This document shows, piece after piece, positions 1 to 8,128 of a stretch of 21,382 nucleotides of DNA (within the stretch, counting starts at the first letter, position 1; every line of letters begins with the position of its first letter). This DNA is from JAJZOM01 sp046703545 (GTDB lineage: Archaea > Thermoplasmatota > Thermoplasmata > Thermoplasmatales > Thermoplasmataceae), in NCBI GenBank assembly GCA_046703545.1, contig JBJKSX010000062.1, positions 1 to 21,382 on the forward strand, given 5' to 3'. A program made the translations under genes and the position numbers. The notes under the pieces were generated by a model. That model ran no database searches and was not told the DNA's origin. It saw only the letters and a list, made by a program, of their open reading frames with translations.

Positions 1-424
1 CGCTCTTTGAAAGAAGTTCCTTCATCAGGTCAGGGTCCATCAGTTTTCCCTTTCCCTTCCTGGACCTGTCAGAAACCCTTTCTGTAAGAATATTCTCCGG
101 GCACGTGATCCTCACAAATTTAACCTCTCCACCCTCCTTAGTGACAGTGCTTACAATCTCTCTGATGTAAGCGTCATCCTCACCCACTGCGTACACTATA
201 GATGTGATAAGGTCTACGTCGTGTGCTGCGGCCTCCTTGAGTATATCAAGCCTCAGTTTCCCGGAAATCCTGTTGAAAACCGGAGTCCCGAATGGGAAAA
301 CCTGCAGTGCCGGTTTGTTTACAACATTGTTTTCCAGAAATTTGTATCCAGTGAGTTTCTGGAGTTCGTTTGCTATTGTGAGTTTCCCGGATGCAAAAGG
401 TCCGTAGATAAGAACTAGCTTCAT
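1..424 (-). CDS. P-loop nucleotide kinase/AAA-family ATPase, partial (C-terminus outside window)
   Basis: The reverse strand reads from an ATG at 424 and stays open for 141 residues to the left edge, so the C-terminus is missing. The N-terminus carries a Walker A loop, GPFASGKLT (residues 8-16), where Leu rather than Ser/Thr follows the Lys; this GKLT form, followed by LTGYKFLENN and then FPFGTPVF, is as I remember it in a family of small shikimate/adenylate-kinase-like P-loop proteins (shown from recall, not searched). Later segments VYAVGEDDAYI and VKFVRITCPENIL fit a small kinase fold with a phosphate-acceptor strand and lid-like basic stretch (SDRSRKGKGK). No substrate can be inferred. 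An A/T-rich stretch at 441-456 lies 20-30 nt upstream of the start, consistent with a leaderless promoter. Gene identity as a P-loop kinase is firm, specificity unknown. Confidence 0.75.
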   Translation of the reverse strand, partial: MKLVLIYGPFASGKLTIANELQKLTGYKFLENNVVNKPALQVFPFGTPVFNRISGKLRLDILKEAAAHDVDLITSIVYAVGEDDAYIREIVSTVTKEGGEVKFVRITCPENILTERVSDRSRKGKGKLMDPDLMKELLSKS

Positions 425-440
425 TATTTTCGTCCAAGTT

Positions 441-456
441 ATTTAATTAATTTAAC
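441..456 (-). promoter_or_regulatory. probable box A (TATA) for the P-loop kinase gene
   Basis: The reverse strand here is a run of A and T (core TTAATTAAAT) centred 22-28 nt upstream of the ATG at 424, the spacing expected for an archaeal box A driving a leaderless transcript. The remainder of the 425-624 gap shows no other gene. Confidence 0.4.
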
Positions 457-594
457 TTTGTCGCTTAGGTTGAATTTTACATTTCGCGACATGGCATGCC
501 TATTGCCCGAAAGTTGACCGTAGAATCTGGGCCTCAACAAATTTATTCAGTTGTAAACATATAGTGTGCACAGGGATCGCATCCATCACAATAT

Positions 595-604
595 GTTAAT
601 ATTC
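595..604 (+). promoter_or_regulatory. probable box A for the alpha/beta hydrolase
   Basis: GTTAATATTC is centred about 25 nt before the ATG at 625. It supports 625 rather than the upstream in-frame ATG at 616 as the start, since a transcript initiating near 625 would be leaderless. Confidence 0.4.
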
Positions 605-624
605 AAACCTGTGTAATGCACTGC

Positions 625-1347
625 ATGGCCACTTACGTTTTTGTGCCCGGAGCCTGGCTTGGTTCATGGGTATGGAAGAAAATAACACCAGAACTCAGGG
701 CAAAGGGGCATGAAGTGTACACAGTAACTCTTACCGGTATGGGCGACCGTTCACATCTGGCACGCAGGGAATACGGGCTGGACACAGCAATAAAGGATGT
801 CGTCAACCTCATAGAATATGAGGACCTCACAAATGTTGTTCTGGTTGGGCACAGTTTCGCCGGGAAGTTGATTTCCAAAGTTTATGATCTCATCCCGCAC
901 AGGATCCGGCTTTTGATCTACCTGGATGCAGGGACCCCTAAAAAGACCAGGGAGCCTCAGGGCGGGCAAGACCCAAACGAAGGAGAGGGGAAAATGCTTG
1001 TTGAAACCGCGAATGCAGATGGTGAAGGGTGGAGGCTATCCATTCCGGATGAGTGGAAGGAAGACCTCACATTTGATCTCAAGGGAAAGGACAGGGACTG
1101 GTTCTTTTCAAAAATAACGCTGTGGCCTTTGAGGTATGCGCTGGATTCCGTGACCTTGAGTGAAAGGGTGGACAAGGTGAGAAAGGCCTATGTATTCTGC
1201 CACAGGGAAGAGAATGACTTTGATGAAAATGACCTGAAATACCTGGATTCTCTGGAAGGCCCCAAGAAATACATCATCGCCGGCCACTACCCAATGATAA
1301 CAAAACCTGAGGAAACAATTCAGGCGCTGCTTGAATTTGCCCAGTAG
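625..1347 (+). CDS. alpha/beta hydrolase (esterase/hydroxynitrile-lyase-like)
   Basis: A 240-residue soluble alpha/beta-hydrolase. The N-terminus (TYVFVPGAWLGSWVW) matches the oxyanion-hole strand of the plant methylesterase/hydroxynitrile lyase/salicylate-esterase branch, which normally reads VHGAWHGAW; here Pro replaces His. The nucleophile elbow is GHSFAG with Ser77, the catalytic His is most likely His221 in AGHYPMI near the C-terminus, and the acid lies in FCHREENDFD (Asp198 or a nearby Glu). Length agrees with the family (about 240-270). An alternative start at 616 adds three residues. It stands alone, convergent with the DUF3501 gene, and ends in a strong hairpin terminator. The natural substrate cannot be told; some form of small-ester hydrolysis is the family expectation. 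Confidence 0.85.
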   Translation: MATYVFVPGAWLGSWVWKKITPELRAKGHEVYTVTLTGMGDRSHLARREYGLDTAIKDVVNLIEYEDLTNVVLVGHSFAGKLISKVYDLIPHRIRLLIYLDAGTPKKTREPQGGQDPNEGEGKMLVETANADGEGWRLSIPDEWKEDLTFDLKGKDRDWFFSKITLWPLRYALDSVTLSERVDKVRKAYVFCHREENDFDENDLKYLDSLEGPKKYIIAGHYPMITKPEETIQALLEFAQ

Positions 1348-1364
1348 ATCATTTTAGAATATAA

Positions 1365-1398
1365 TTGAAGGCTCACCGCCTTCAAACTTGTTTTTTTT
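1365..1398 (+). terminator. hairpin plus T8 intrinsic-type terminator
   Basis: TTGAAGGC (1365-1372) and GCCTTCAA (1378-1385) form a perfect 8-bp stem with the 5-nt loop TCACC, followed by eight consecutive T residues at 1391-1398. It lies 17 nt past the hydrolase stop, and the T-run overlaps the stop codon of the convergent DUF3501 gene. The hairpin is symmetric, but only the plus strand has a long T-run after it, so it should mainly end hydrolase transcripts. Confidence 0.7.
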
Positions 1399-1969
1399 AG
1401 AATTTGAGGTCGCTGGAAAGTTTGGCCACCAATTCTGGTGTAAGCTTTGCAGATTCGTTATAGCCCTCTTTCCTTGCCTCAATGTATACATTTTTGGATG
1501 ACCTGAATTTCTCAAGATTTTCTTTCGTGAACTTGAATTTCAGGTACTGCAGTGTGGATTCCAGGACATCGGTGGACCTTCCCTCTTCCGGGGTCCCCTT
1601 TATTTCGCTGCCGTCAAATGTTATGAATACCGAGTTTTCGACTCCAGCCAGTTTAGGGATTTCCCTGACCATCTGGCTTTCATCCTCAAACTCAATGAAC
1701 ATGGAGATGCTCAGTTCTGTGTCTGTTGGCAGCTGATCGCTGTATACCCGGATGAGCCTTGAGATTTCGTCCTCATCATACACATTCTCAATGAAGACCA
1801 TTTCGTTGACCTGGTTTATGACTGTATTCCTTGATTCGAAGAGGAAACTGAAAGTCTTGGTAACAAGCCTCCTTTCCCTCTTTTCTGCGATGATGCTCCT
1901 GGTAATCTCTTCGCGCTTTGACTCATAAATATTGGGGAGAAGGATTTCCTCCCTCTTGATTGGCTCCAT
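1397..1969 (-). CDS. DUF3501 family protein
   Basis: A 190-residue soluble protein of the DUF3501 type. The recognisable core is FLFESRNTVINQVNEM (around residues 42-58), followed by a helix and SISMFIEFEDE, which corresponds to the family pattern of FLFEnRdTvl.QiqEM then LSatLFIEI. Length is that of the family (about 190-200). The biochemical role is unknown; in bacteria DUF3501 genes are often found next to rubrerythrin, and here it lies 10 bp downstream of a rubrerythrin gene on the same strand, so the two are almost certainly cotranscribed. That suggests a role in peroxide or iron/redox stress, by context only. No Shine-Dalgarno is visible before its ATG. Confidence 0.85.
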   Translation of the reverse strand: MEPIKREEILLPNIYESKREEITRSIIAEKRERRLVTKTFSFLFESRNTVINQVNEMVFIENVYDEDEISRLIRVYSDQLPTDTELSISMFIEFEDESQMVREIPKLAGVENSVFITFDGSEIKGTPEEGRSTDVLESTLQYLKFKFTKENLEKFRSSKNVYIEARKEGYNESAKLTPELVAKLSSDLKF

Positions 1970-1979
1970 ACAAATCTGC

Positions 1980-2399
1980 TTACTTGCTTATGGAAGCCAG
2001 TGTGTCTTCGTATTTCTTGGCGTGTGACTTTTCTGCCTTTGACAGGATCTCAAACCAGTGGGCTATGTCCTCATAGTTCTCTTCCCTGGCTGTCTTGGCA
2101 AATCCCGGGTACATCTGGGTGTACTCGTATGTTTCTCCTGCAATGGCTGATTTGAGGTTCTGTTCTGTAGTGCCAATTGGCTCTCCGGTCACCGGGTCAC
2201 CCACCTTGGCAATGTATTTAAGGTGGCCAAATGCGTGAGCGGTTTCTCCATCAGCGGTTGACCTGAATGTTGAGGCAACTTCCTGGAAACCTTCTTCATC
2301 TGCTTTCTGTGCGAAGTAAAGGTATCTCCTGTTGGCCTGTGATTCGCCTGCGAATCCTGCTTTTAGGTTTTCTAATGTCTTGCTGTCTTTGAATTCCAA
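1980..2399 (-). CDS. rubrerythrin, ferritin-like diiron domain only (sulerythrin-type)
   Basis: A 139-residue four-helix-bundle diiron protein. Ligand motifs are visible in order: Glu19 in GESQANRRY, Glu52-x2-His55 in GETAH, Glu89/Glu92 in GETYEY and Glu123-x2-His126 in AEKSH. The C-terminal rubredoxin domain (two CxxC) of classical rubrerythrins is absent, as in Sulfolobus sulerythrin, so electrons must come from a separate partner. Rubrerythrins reduce hydrogen peroxide in the cytoplasm. The start is a TTG at 2399: no ATG lies in frame nearby, the following residues MEFKDSKTLENLKAGFAGES are the normal N-terminus, and a good box A sits about 33 nt upstream. It is the first gene of a pair with DUF3501. 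Confidence 0.93.
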   Translation of the reverse strand: MEFKDSKTLENLKAGFAGESQANRRYLYFAQKADEEGFQEVASTFRSTADGETAHAFGHLKYIAKVGDPVTGEPIGTTEQNLKSAIAGETYEYTQMYPGFAKTAREENYEDIAHWFEILSKAEKSHAKKYEDTLASISK

Positions 2400-2426
2400 T
2401 AAATCACCGACTCAAAATGATAAGGG

Positions 2427-2436
2427 AATATATTAA
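2427..2436 (-). promoter_or_regulatory. box A of the rubrerythrin-DUF3501 unit
   Basis: Reverse-strand TTAATATATT centred about 33 nt upstream of the TTG start at 2399. Predicted initiation around 2406 would give a leader of only a few nucleotides. It is one of the best TATA matches in the window. Confidence 0.55.
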
Positions 2437-2480
2437 GGTTATGAGAGTGATTTCTATTTAGTAATCATTCTAATTAAGAA

Positions 2481-3680
2481 CTACAGAAATTTTGCCGCCC
2501 TTGAAGAGACCATGAAAACAGCGATTGAGAGAGGCACTTCATGCTCCCCCTTCGAAAGGTTGAATGATTCCCCCGCAAAAGCCATGCTGAATTCCCTCAG
2601 AGCTTCAATCCTGGCGGTTTTGTTGTTGAATGTGGGGGCTATTGCATCACGAAGGGGGTCGAAATCTTTGAATTGGCCTATGCTTATTGGCTTCACCATA
2701 AGGCCGGTCTTTCCATGAAGGCTGTGCGGCAGCCTGATAAGCCTGTGGACATCCGTAGTGACAGGTTCATCTATCTCACACTGATATTCCTTCTTCACTC
2801 CCTCAATTATGTGGCCCAGGACCTTCTCATCATTATTGTCCATCAGCCTGTATTTCCTGTTGCCGGGAACTGAAAGCATTTCCTGCCTCTTCAGGTTCTC
2901 TGGGATGTTGGCTGCCTTGATAAGCCCTCTCAGATAGGAATCCCGTGATCTTGAGTTTCCCAGGATTTTACGGACAGTCTCCTGCTTCTCGTCATCATCA
3001 AGTATTCCTGAATAGAACTTGCAGTACTCGTCATCTATTGTCTTCTTCCAGCCGCTGAGCCTTGTCCTGGTGTCCTGCATGGACCTTCTCATGTCGAAGG
3101 TTGAAAAACCTTCACCGCGGATATAGTTGGCGATCTCCCTCCTGGCATCCGAATTCAATGGGTAGACCGTGTCCTCAACCACATGCACATGATAACCTCT
3201 CCCACCCGAAAACAGCAGTTTCAGGTCTTTTTCCTGAAACCCGAGGTCATCCATGAGGAACCTGAAAATCAGGCGCTCTGTGTGTTTCTTGACCTCCGCG
3301 AGTATCTGGGGGTAAGTCATCTTGTCTGCCCCTTCAAGATGATCTGCATCAAGGTCAAATATCAGTTCCGCACCCTTCCACTCCTTGTCCTTCATCACCT
3401 TCTCGCTGGGCTTCCTGTAGTATGCTGCGGAATAGTAAATGTGGCGTGGGGTGTTGCGTGCCACAAACCTCTCCAGTTCCTTCAGATTCTGCACGGACCT
3501 GTGCCTGATCATTGTGCCGAAGAATGGGATAAATCCTATCTCCCTCTCCGCAATGAGGTCAACATCCTGGCCAGTCCAGTTTGAGTAATAATCATGAAAA
3601 TACCTCTTCAGCCTGACCTCTGACTCATCCGTGGGAAGCAATATGCAGCTATCACAGAATATATTAATAGTGTTTACCAT
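2481..3680 (-). CDS. priS: DNA primase small (catalytic) subunit PriS
   Basis: A 399-residue archaeo-eukaryotic primase catalytic subunit, which synthesises replication primers together with the large subunit PriL (not in this window). The catalytic signature LIFDLDADH supplies the metal-binding Asp109 and Asp111; SGGRGYHVH (158-166) is the conserved nucleotide-binding motif; DVHRLIRLPHSLHGKTGL carries the third acidic residue (Asp310) and the His/Arg pair. The upstream YYRKPSE block is also typical of PriS. I chose ATG 3680; a TTG at 3692 would add four residues but would overlap the region around the divergent protease start. The gene is not accompanied by GINS or other replication genes. 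No convincing box A is visible for it in the neighbouring protease sequence. Confidence 0.95.
   Translation of the reverse strand: MVNTINIFCDSCILLPTDESEVRLKRYFHDYYSNWTGQDVDLIAEREIGFIPFFGTMIRHRSVQNLKELERFVARNTPRHIYYSAAYYRKPSEKVMKDKEWKGAELIFDLDADHLEGADKMTYPQILAEVKKHTERLIFRFLMDDLGFQEKDLKLLFSGGRGYHVHVVEDTVYPLNSDARREIANYIRGEGFSTFDMRRSMQDTRTRLSGWKKTIDDEYCKFYSGILDDDEKQETVRKILGNSRSRDSYLRGLIKAANIPENLKRQEMLSVPGNRKYRLMDNNDEKVLGHIIEGVKKEYQCEIDEPVTTDVHRLIRLPHSLHGKTGLMVKPISIGQFKDFDPLRDAIAPTFNNKTARIEALREFSMAFAGESFNLSKGEHEVPLSIAVFMVSSRAAKFL
3661..3669 (+). promoter_or_regulatory. box A of the S53 protease gene, lying inside the priS coding region
   Basis: ATATTAATA is centred about 28 nt upstream of the ATG at 3693. 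It falls within the first codons of priS on the opposite strand, so the protease promoter and primase N-terminal codons share sequence. This box favours 3693 over the in-frame start at 3684. Confidence 0.5.
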
Positions 3681-3692
3681 TGGTTGCGGCAA

Positions 3693-6600
3693 ATGAATAA
3701 GTCTGCTCGGGTTGCCCTGCTTCTAACTGGGCTGATGTTATCATCATCCTTCCTGGCTATTTCAGCAGCGATGCAGCCTTCTGGTTCGATGACCACTTCT
3801 TCTTCAAGCTATCTTCAGATGGGGCCCGGCACTGATTCAAACCTCACAAACTTCACTGTGTATGTTCCGCCCAATGCTTTTTCCAGTTCCATGATGAGAA
3901 TGGAACTGAAATCAAATGGCCTGGTGCCCAGCATTGGTGGCAACCTTTGGACCTTTTCTGCGCCCACAAAATACGCAAACCATGTTGACACACTTCTTGC
4001 AAACCTCACTTCCCAATTGCATGCAAGTTATTTCTCTGGTGTGAACCAGACGCTCGCATATCCCATGGTACAGCCCATGGGCAGCCCCCAGACAGGAAAC
4101 ATACCTTTTGCTTATACGCCCAGCTTGATCAAGAAAGCATACAATTTCACCTGGGCCCTGAACCAGGGGATAACTGGAAAAGGGCAGACAATAGTCATAG
4201 TGGATGCATACGGCGATCCGAACCTTGCATATGACATAAAGGCCTTTGATTCGGTGAATTCCCTTCCAAAGATAAACCTGACAGTGGAGTATCCATTTGG
4301 CACTCCGGGTCAGTACAACTCAACCTGGGCAATGGAAACCGCCACAGATGTGGAATGGGCACATGCTCTTGCCCCAGGCGCCAGAATTGTGCTTCTTGTA
4401 TCAACCTCTGCCTATACAAACAACCTTCAGCAGATGGTCAGCTATGCTGTGCAGAACCGCTTGGGCGACATACTTTCCCTGAGCTGGGGCACGCCTGAGA
4501 GCCAGCTGAACAACAACATAATAAGCACATATTCCAAGGTATATGCCAATGCCGCGGCACAAGGAATGGATGTCTTTGCCGCGTCAGGAGACAAAGGGGC
4601 ATACCTTGGAACCTCCCACCTCACCGTGAGCTTCCCCTCTTCCGACCCCTGGGTCACAGGAGTTGGCGGGACATCCCTCTATGTCCTTAACAACCAGTTC
4701 CACCAGTATGGGTGGGGTGGATTGAACAATGGAGAGTCGTATGGAAGCGGCGGCGGTTACAGCAGCTTCTTTTCCACCCCTTACTGGCAGAACGCCACGG
4801 GATACAATAGCACAATGAGGGGGGCGCCCGATGTTGCAATGGACGCTGACAAATACACGGGAGTATACGTGATCTCTGACGGTGGGCAGTACACGGTGGG
4901 CGGCACCAGCGTATCAACACCAATGTGGGCTGATGTTGCGGCTCTCCTGCGGCAGTACACAAATGTTTCACTTCCTTCCATCAACCCTCTGCTCTACCAG
5001 ATAGCAAGGAGCCCCTATTATGGGAGTTCATTCAGCCAGGTTCTTTCAGGCACCAACGGATACTATAACAACACCCCCGGGTGGAATCCGGTAACTGGCC
5101 TCGGGACTCCACTGGTTTCTGGCCTTCTCAATGCTTCAAGGGACCTGCTGAACGGATATGGCGCCAACGTTCTCTTCAACGGCCCTGAAAATTACAACTC
5201 CACATCCGTGATGGGCTCCCTGAGCCTTGCGGCTGCAGCAGGCAACCTGGACAAGAATGGCTCAACTTTTTACTATCTGGGTTTCTACGCTGGAAACCAG
5301 AGCTCGGTGAAATTCGGTGTTCTTCAGCAATCATCTGCCATGGAACTCTTCCTGAAGATGACCCAGAATGGAACAGCGGTTGAAAGATACTTCCAGATGC
5401 CATCGGGTTACGGGCCCAACCTTTCTGGCTTCCTCCTTGGGATCTCATACACAGGAAGTTCCATTGAAATCCACTCTTCAGGCGGGTTCCAGTTCTCAAT
5501 TCCGGCTTTTCTGGATTATGCCGGAAGCATGGTGCCGTTCGCAGGCACACAGCAGCTTGATTCAGAGGCCAACCTTACCATGATAAACAGCGCTCATTTC
5601 ACTGACCTGAGAACATTCAACGGCACGGGATGGGCCAATGTCACCCAGATGTACTTTGAACAGAACTCCTCGTTCATTTCGCACTCTTTTTCAACCATTG
5701 TGGCTTCGTTTTCCTCAGGTTCCCTCAACTTCTATTCCTCGGGCCCCCAGAAATCCGGCTATATCAATGGAACAGGGCTGGTTTCTCCTGAGATAATGTA
5801 CAGCATTGAGTATGGCTATCCACTCAAAGCAGAATTTTCAATGCCCGGAATCACTTCGCCAATAACATGGGGAGTGAATGGCAGCAGCCTTTCGGGCTCG
5901 ACCTTCAGCGTCCCTACAGAAGGAGGGTATTTCATGGTCAACGCATCATTCAAGGACAGCTATGGTGCACTTTTGACCGTCAACAGGACAGTCCACTTTC
6001 CGGGCATGTTCCAGACCAACCTTTCTCTCAATTACTCCATTTCCGGATATAAGGCCATTCCACCAACCGCCGTTACGTCGATGTGGTTTTACAAAAGCGC
6101 ATATTCACCGGGAAAGCCCTTGCCTGAATTGAATGCGACTTATGCCATTGGCATAAATTCAAACGGGTTCAGTCCCCTGTCTGATTATCTGTATCCCTCA
6201 GCGGATGTACAGTTTAACCTCACGCCTGAGAAAGTGAATGCCACTATTTTTGTGTTCAACGGGAATTCTTCTGTAAGGATAGATGGGGAAAGCGTTGCGG
6301 GACAGAACGGGTATTTCCGGGCCTCAATATATCCCACAACCAACCTGACTGTGAATGTCTCCTCACCAGGGTTCCTGGATTCTAATTTCACATACTCCAT
6401 TGAGCCGGGAATGAATTTTACAGACCAGGTCACTCTGAGCCCCCAGGACCTGAACTACTCCATTATAAGCGGAACTGTGACGGATTACCTTTATTCGTTC
6501 CCCGTGGGGGATGGAATGGTGGCCCTTCACAACTCTTCCTCCTCATACACCAACTCCACCGGTTACTACACCCTCTTTGCAGCAGTAGGCAATTATAACG

Positions 6601-7079
6601 TTACGGCGGGTGCACCGCTCTATGACAATTTTTCATCGCCATTGAACGTCACTTCCAATTCAATCCTGAATTTCCAGCTCAGGCCGTCAAAAATAGCCCT
6701 CCAATCCACAACGCCCGTGAACATTTCCCACTACTTCCCCCTGCTCTTTTACTTTGGTTTCGTCTCGTGGAACCAGTACAAGGGCTCCAATTTTTCAGTC
6801 TACCAGATTTATGTCTCCAAGCAGCCAGACTTCCTCAACCCCTCGATAAAGACGATCAGCACACAGAGCACAAGTTACACTTTCCTGACGGGTATTGTTC
6901 CTGGCCAGACCTATTACATATCCATAGTTCTGCAGTTGTCAAATTCCCAGGTGTACCAGAGCCAGGTCGTGAAGATAAGCTATGAGAACCCCGTATACCT
7001 TGTAATCAACGCGTTGCTCTTGAGTGCTGTAGGGCTCTATGCATACATTGCCTTCAGGGTTTTCAGGAAGAAAAAATGA
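3693..7079 (+). CDS. membrane-anchored S53 family (sedolisin/kumamolisin-like) acid protease
   Basis: An 1128-residue secreted serine-carboxyl protease. Residues about 5-28 form a signal peptide (basic start, then ALLLTGLMLSSSFLAISA). A short pro-region follows, with the peptidase domain from about 140 to 490: Glu215 and Asp219 in WAMETATDVEW, oxyanion Asp300 in ASGDKGAY, nucleophile Ser406 in GGTSVSTP, and the C-terminal calcium-site-like segment GWNPVTGLGTP. This is the kumamolisin E-x3-D...D...S arrangement. After it come roughly 600 residues of beta-rich extracellular sequence, including a carboxypeptidase-regulatory-like domain (GTVTD...GYYTLFAAVGNYNVTA) and a fibronectin-III-like segment (GQTYYISIVLQ), then one transmembrane helix and a KKK tail at the C-terminus. 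About 43 NxS/T sequons are present. It likely degrades protein on the cell surface at low pH. Confidence 0.93.
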   Translation: MNKSARVALLLTGLMLSSSFLAISAAMQPSGSMTTSSSSYLQMGPGTDSNLTNFTVYVPPNAFSSSMMRMELKSNGLVPSIGGNLWTFSAPTKYANHVDTLLANLTSQLHASYFSGVNQTLAYPMVQPMGSPQTGNIPFAYTPSLIKKAYNFTWALNQGITGKGQTIVIVDAYGDPNLAYDIKAFDSVNSLPKINLTVEYPFGTPGQYNSTWAMETATDVEWAHALAPGARIVLLVSTSAYTNNLQQMVSYAVQNRLGDILSLSWGTPESQLNNNIISTYSKVYANAAAQGMDVFAASGDKGAYLGTSHLTVSFPSSDPWVTGVGGTSLYVLNNQFHQYGWGGLNNGESYGSGGGYSSFFSTPYWQNATGYNSTMRGAPDVAMDADKYTGVYVISDGGQYTVGGTSVSTPMWADVAALLRQYTNVSLPSINPLLYQIARSPYYGSSFSQVLSGTNGYYNNTPGWNPVTGLGTPLVSGLLNASRDLLNGYGANVLFNGPENYNSTSVMGSLSLAAAAGNLDKNGSTFYYLGFYAGNQSSVKFGVLQQSSAMELFLKMTQNGTAVERYFQMPSGYGPNLSGFLLGISYTGSSIEIHSSGGFQFSIPAFLDYAGSMVPFAGTQQLDSEANLTMINSAHFTDLRTFNGTGWANVTQMYFEQNSSFISHSFSTIVASFSSGSLNFYSSGPQKSGYINGTGLVSPEIMYSIEYGYPLKAEFSMPGITSPITWGVNGSSLSGSTFSVPTEGGYFMVNASFKDSYGALLTVNRTVHFPGMFQTNLSLNYSISGYKAIPPTAVTSMWFYKSAYSPGKPLPELNATYAIGINSNGFSPLSDYLYPSADVQFNLTPEKVNATIFVFNGNSSVRIDGESVAGQNGYFRASIYPTTNLTVNVSSPGFLDSNFTYSIEPGMNFTDQVTLSPQDLNYSIISGTVTDYLYSFPVGDGMVALHNSSSSYTNSTGYYTLFAAVGNYNVTAGAPLYDNFSSPLNVTSNSILNFQLRPSKIALQSTTPVNISHYFPLLFYFGFVSWNQYKGSNFSVYQIYVSKQPDFLNPSIKTISTQSTSYTFLTGIVPGQTYYISIVLQLSNSQVYQSQVVKISYENPVYLVINALLLSAVGLYAYIAFRVFRKKK

Positions 7080-7086
7080 AGAAGGG

Positions 7087-8127
7087 TCAGTAGTTTTTCC
7101 TGACTTCCTTCGTTGCCTCGGCCATATTCTTCAGCTTCTGGAAACCTACATCCCTTGACCTGGTCCTAAGGCCGCAGTCAGGGTTTATCCTGAGAAGCTT
7201 CGGATCCTCCACAAGCTTGACGGCTGCCTCTATCCTGTCCCTTATGAGATCAACCGGTTCGATGAAATCAACGTGTATGTCAGTGACGCCCAGGCCAATG
7301 AATTTCTTCTCCGAAAGTGTCTGGTTCACTTCATTGAATGCCTGCAGGTCAGCATATCCAGGCCTCTGTTCCACTGATGTGCCTGAGGAGTACTTGTCCC
7401 TGTTTGCGTATTCCAGGTTCAGCCCCTTGACCTTGAGGTCATGGAGCGTGTTGTACAGGTACCTGTAGTCCACGCTGTAACACACGTGGATGGTTGGCTC
7501 AATGCCCTGGATGCCCTCAAACGACCTGTTGACGGATTCTGTCACAATATCCATCTCGTCGGGATGTGTCGTGGCAGCGGGCTCATCTATCTGTATCTCC
7601 AGAACCTCGTTTGGCCTGTGCCTGTCCCACAGTTTCTTCAGTTCCCTGACTTCCTGGTTTATGACATCCGCGAAAGCATTTGCGAGTTCAAGCCTGTCCC
7701 TGTAATGTTCATTGAAGGACCAGTCCATCATGGTGTAAGGGCCGGTGATTGGAACCTTGAGCTTGCCTGAAGTGTTATTAAGGAGAAAGTCCAGCTCATC
7801 AAGGTGGAAGGGATTCTTCCTGGTGATCCCTGACACCACGCTGCCCTTCTTGTAATACCTGTTGTCAAAGGACCTCACCATGCCGTAGAACTCAAGTCCC
7901 CCAACATTTGCTGCAAGATGCTCATACATCTCCCACCTGAACATCTCACCAGCAACTCCGAGATTGTCAAGCCCGGATCTTTCGAACAGTTCCAGCGTCT
8001 CCACTGTTGCTTTCTTTCCGAGGTTATAGTATTCGTCCTGGCCAAGGATCTTATGGAATTTCTTGCTGAGATAGTCGGGTTTTCTGAAACTCCCAATCTC
8101 CTGTGTAATGAAAAGTTCTTCTGTCAT
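7087..8127 (-). CDS. metE: methionine synthase, MetE C-terminal catalytic half (core MetE)
   Basis: A 346-residue (beta-alpha)8 enzyme homologous to the catalytic barrel of cobalamin-independent methionine synthase, transferring a methyl group to homocysteine. Zinc ligands are visible as His214 and Cys216 (IHVCYS), Glu239 (LNLEYANRD) and Cys318 (INPDCGLRTR), the same set and order as MetE. Other family blocks are VPITGPYTMMDWS and LEIQIDEPA. Start choice: ATG 8127 is preferred over the GTG at 8136, because AGGTGAG (reverse strand of 8132-8138) is a Shine-Dalgarno at proper spacing, and the ATG follows the stop of the upstream gene after one base, which suggests translational coupling. It is the last gene of the methionine operon. 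The methyl donor (folate, methanopterin-type or corrinoid) cannot be read from sequence. Confidence 0.93.
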   Translation of the reverse strand: MTEELFITQEIGSFRKPDYLSKKFHKILGQDEYYNLGKKATVETLELFERSGLDNLGVAGEMFRWEMYEHLAANVGGLEFYGMVRSFDNRYYKKGSVVSGITRKNPFHLDELDFLLNNTSGKLKVPITGPYTMMDWSFNEHYRDRLELANAFADVINQEVRELKKLWDRHRPNEVLEIQIDEPAATTHPDEMDIVTESVNRSFEGIQGIEPTIHVCYSVDYRYLYNTLHDLKVKGLNLEYANRDKYSSGTSVEQRPGYADLQAFNEVNQTLSEKKFIGLGVTDIHVDFIEPVDLIRDRIEAAVKLVEDPKLLRINPDCGLRTRSRDVGFQKLKNMAEATKEVRKNY

Positions 8128-8128
8128 G

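Noticed and set aside
3684..3692. Upstream in-frame start of the protease giving MRQMNK
   Set aside because: The start at 3693 fits the box A spacing better and the extra three residues add nothing to the signal peptide.
5176..5550. 124-codon minus-strand frame inside the protease
   Set aside because: Antisense shadow in a long gene with continuous protease-stalk coding on the other strand; composition is atypical (Arg/Cys/Ser-rich).
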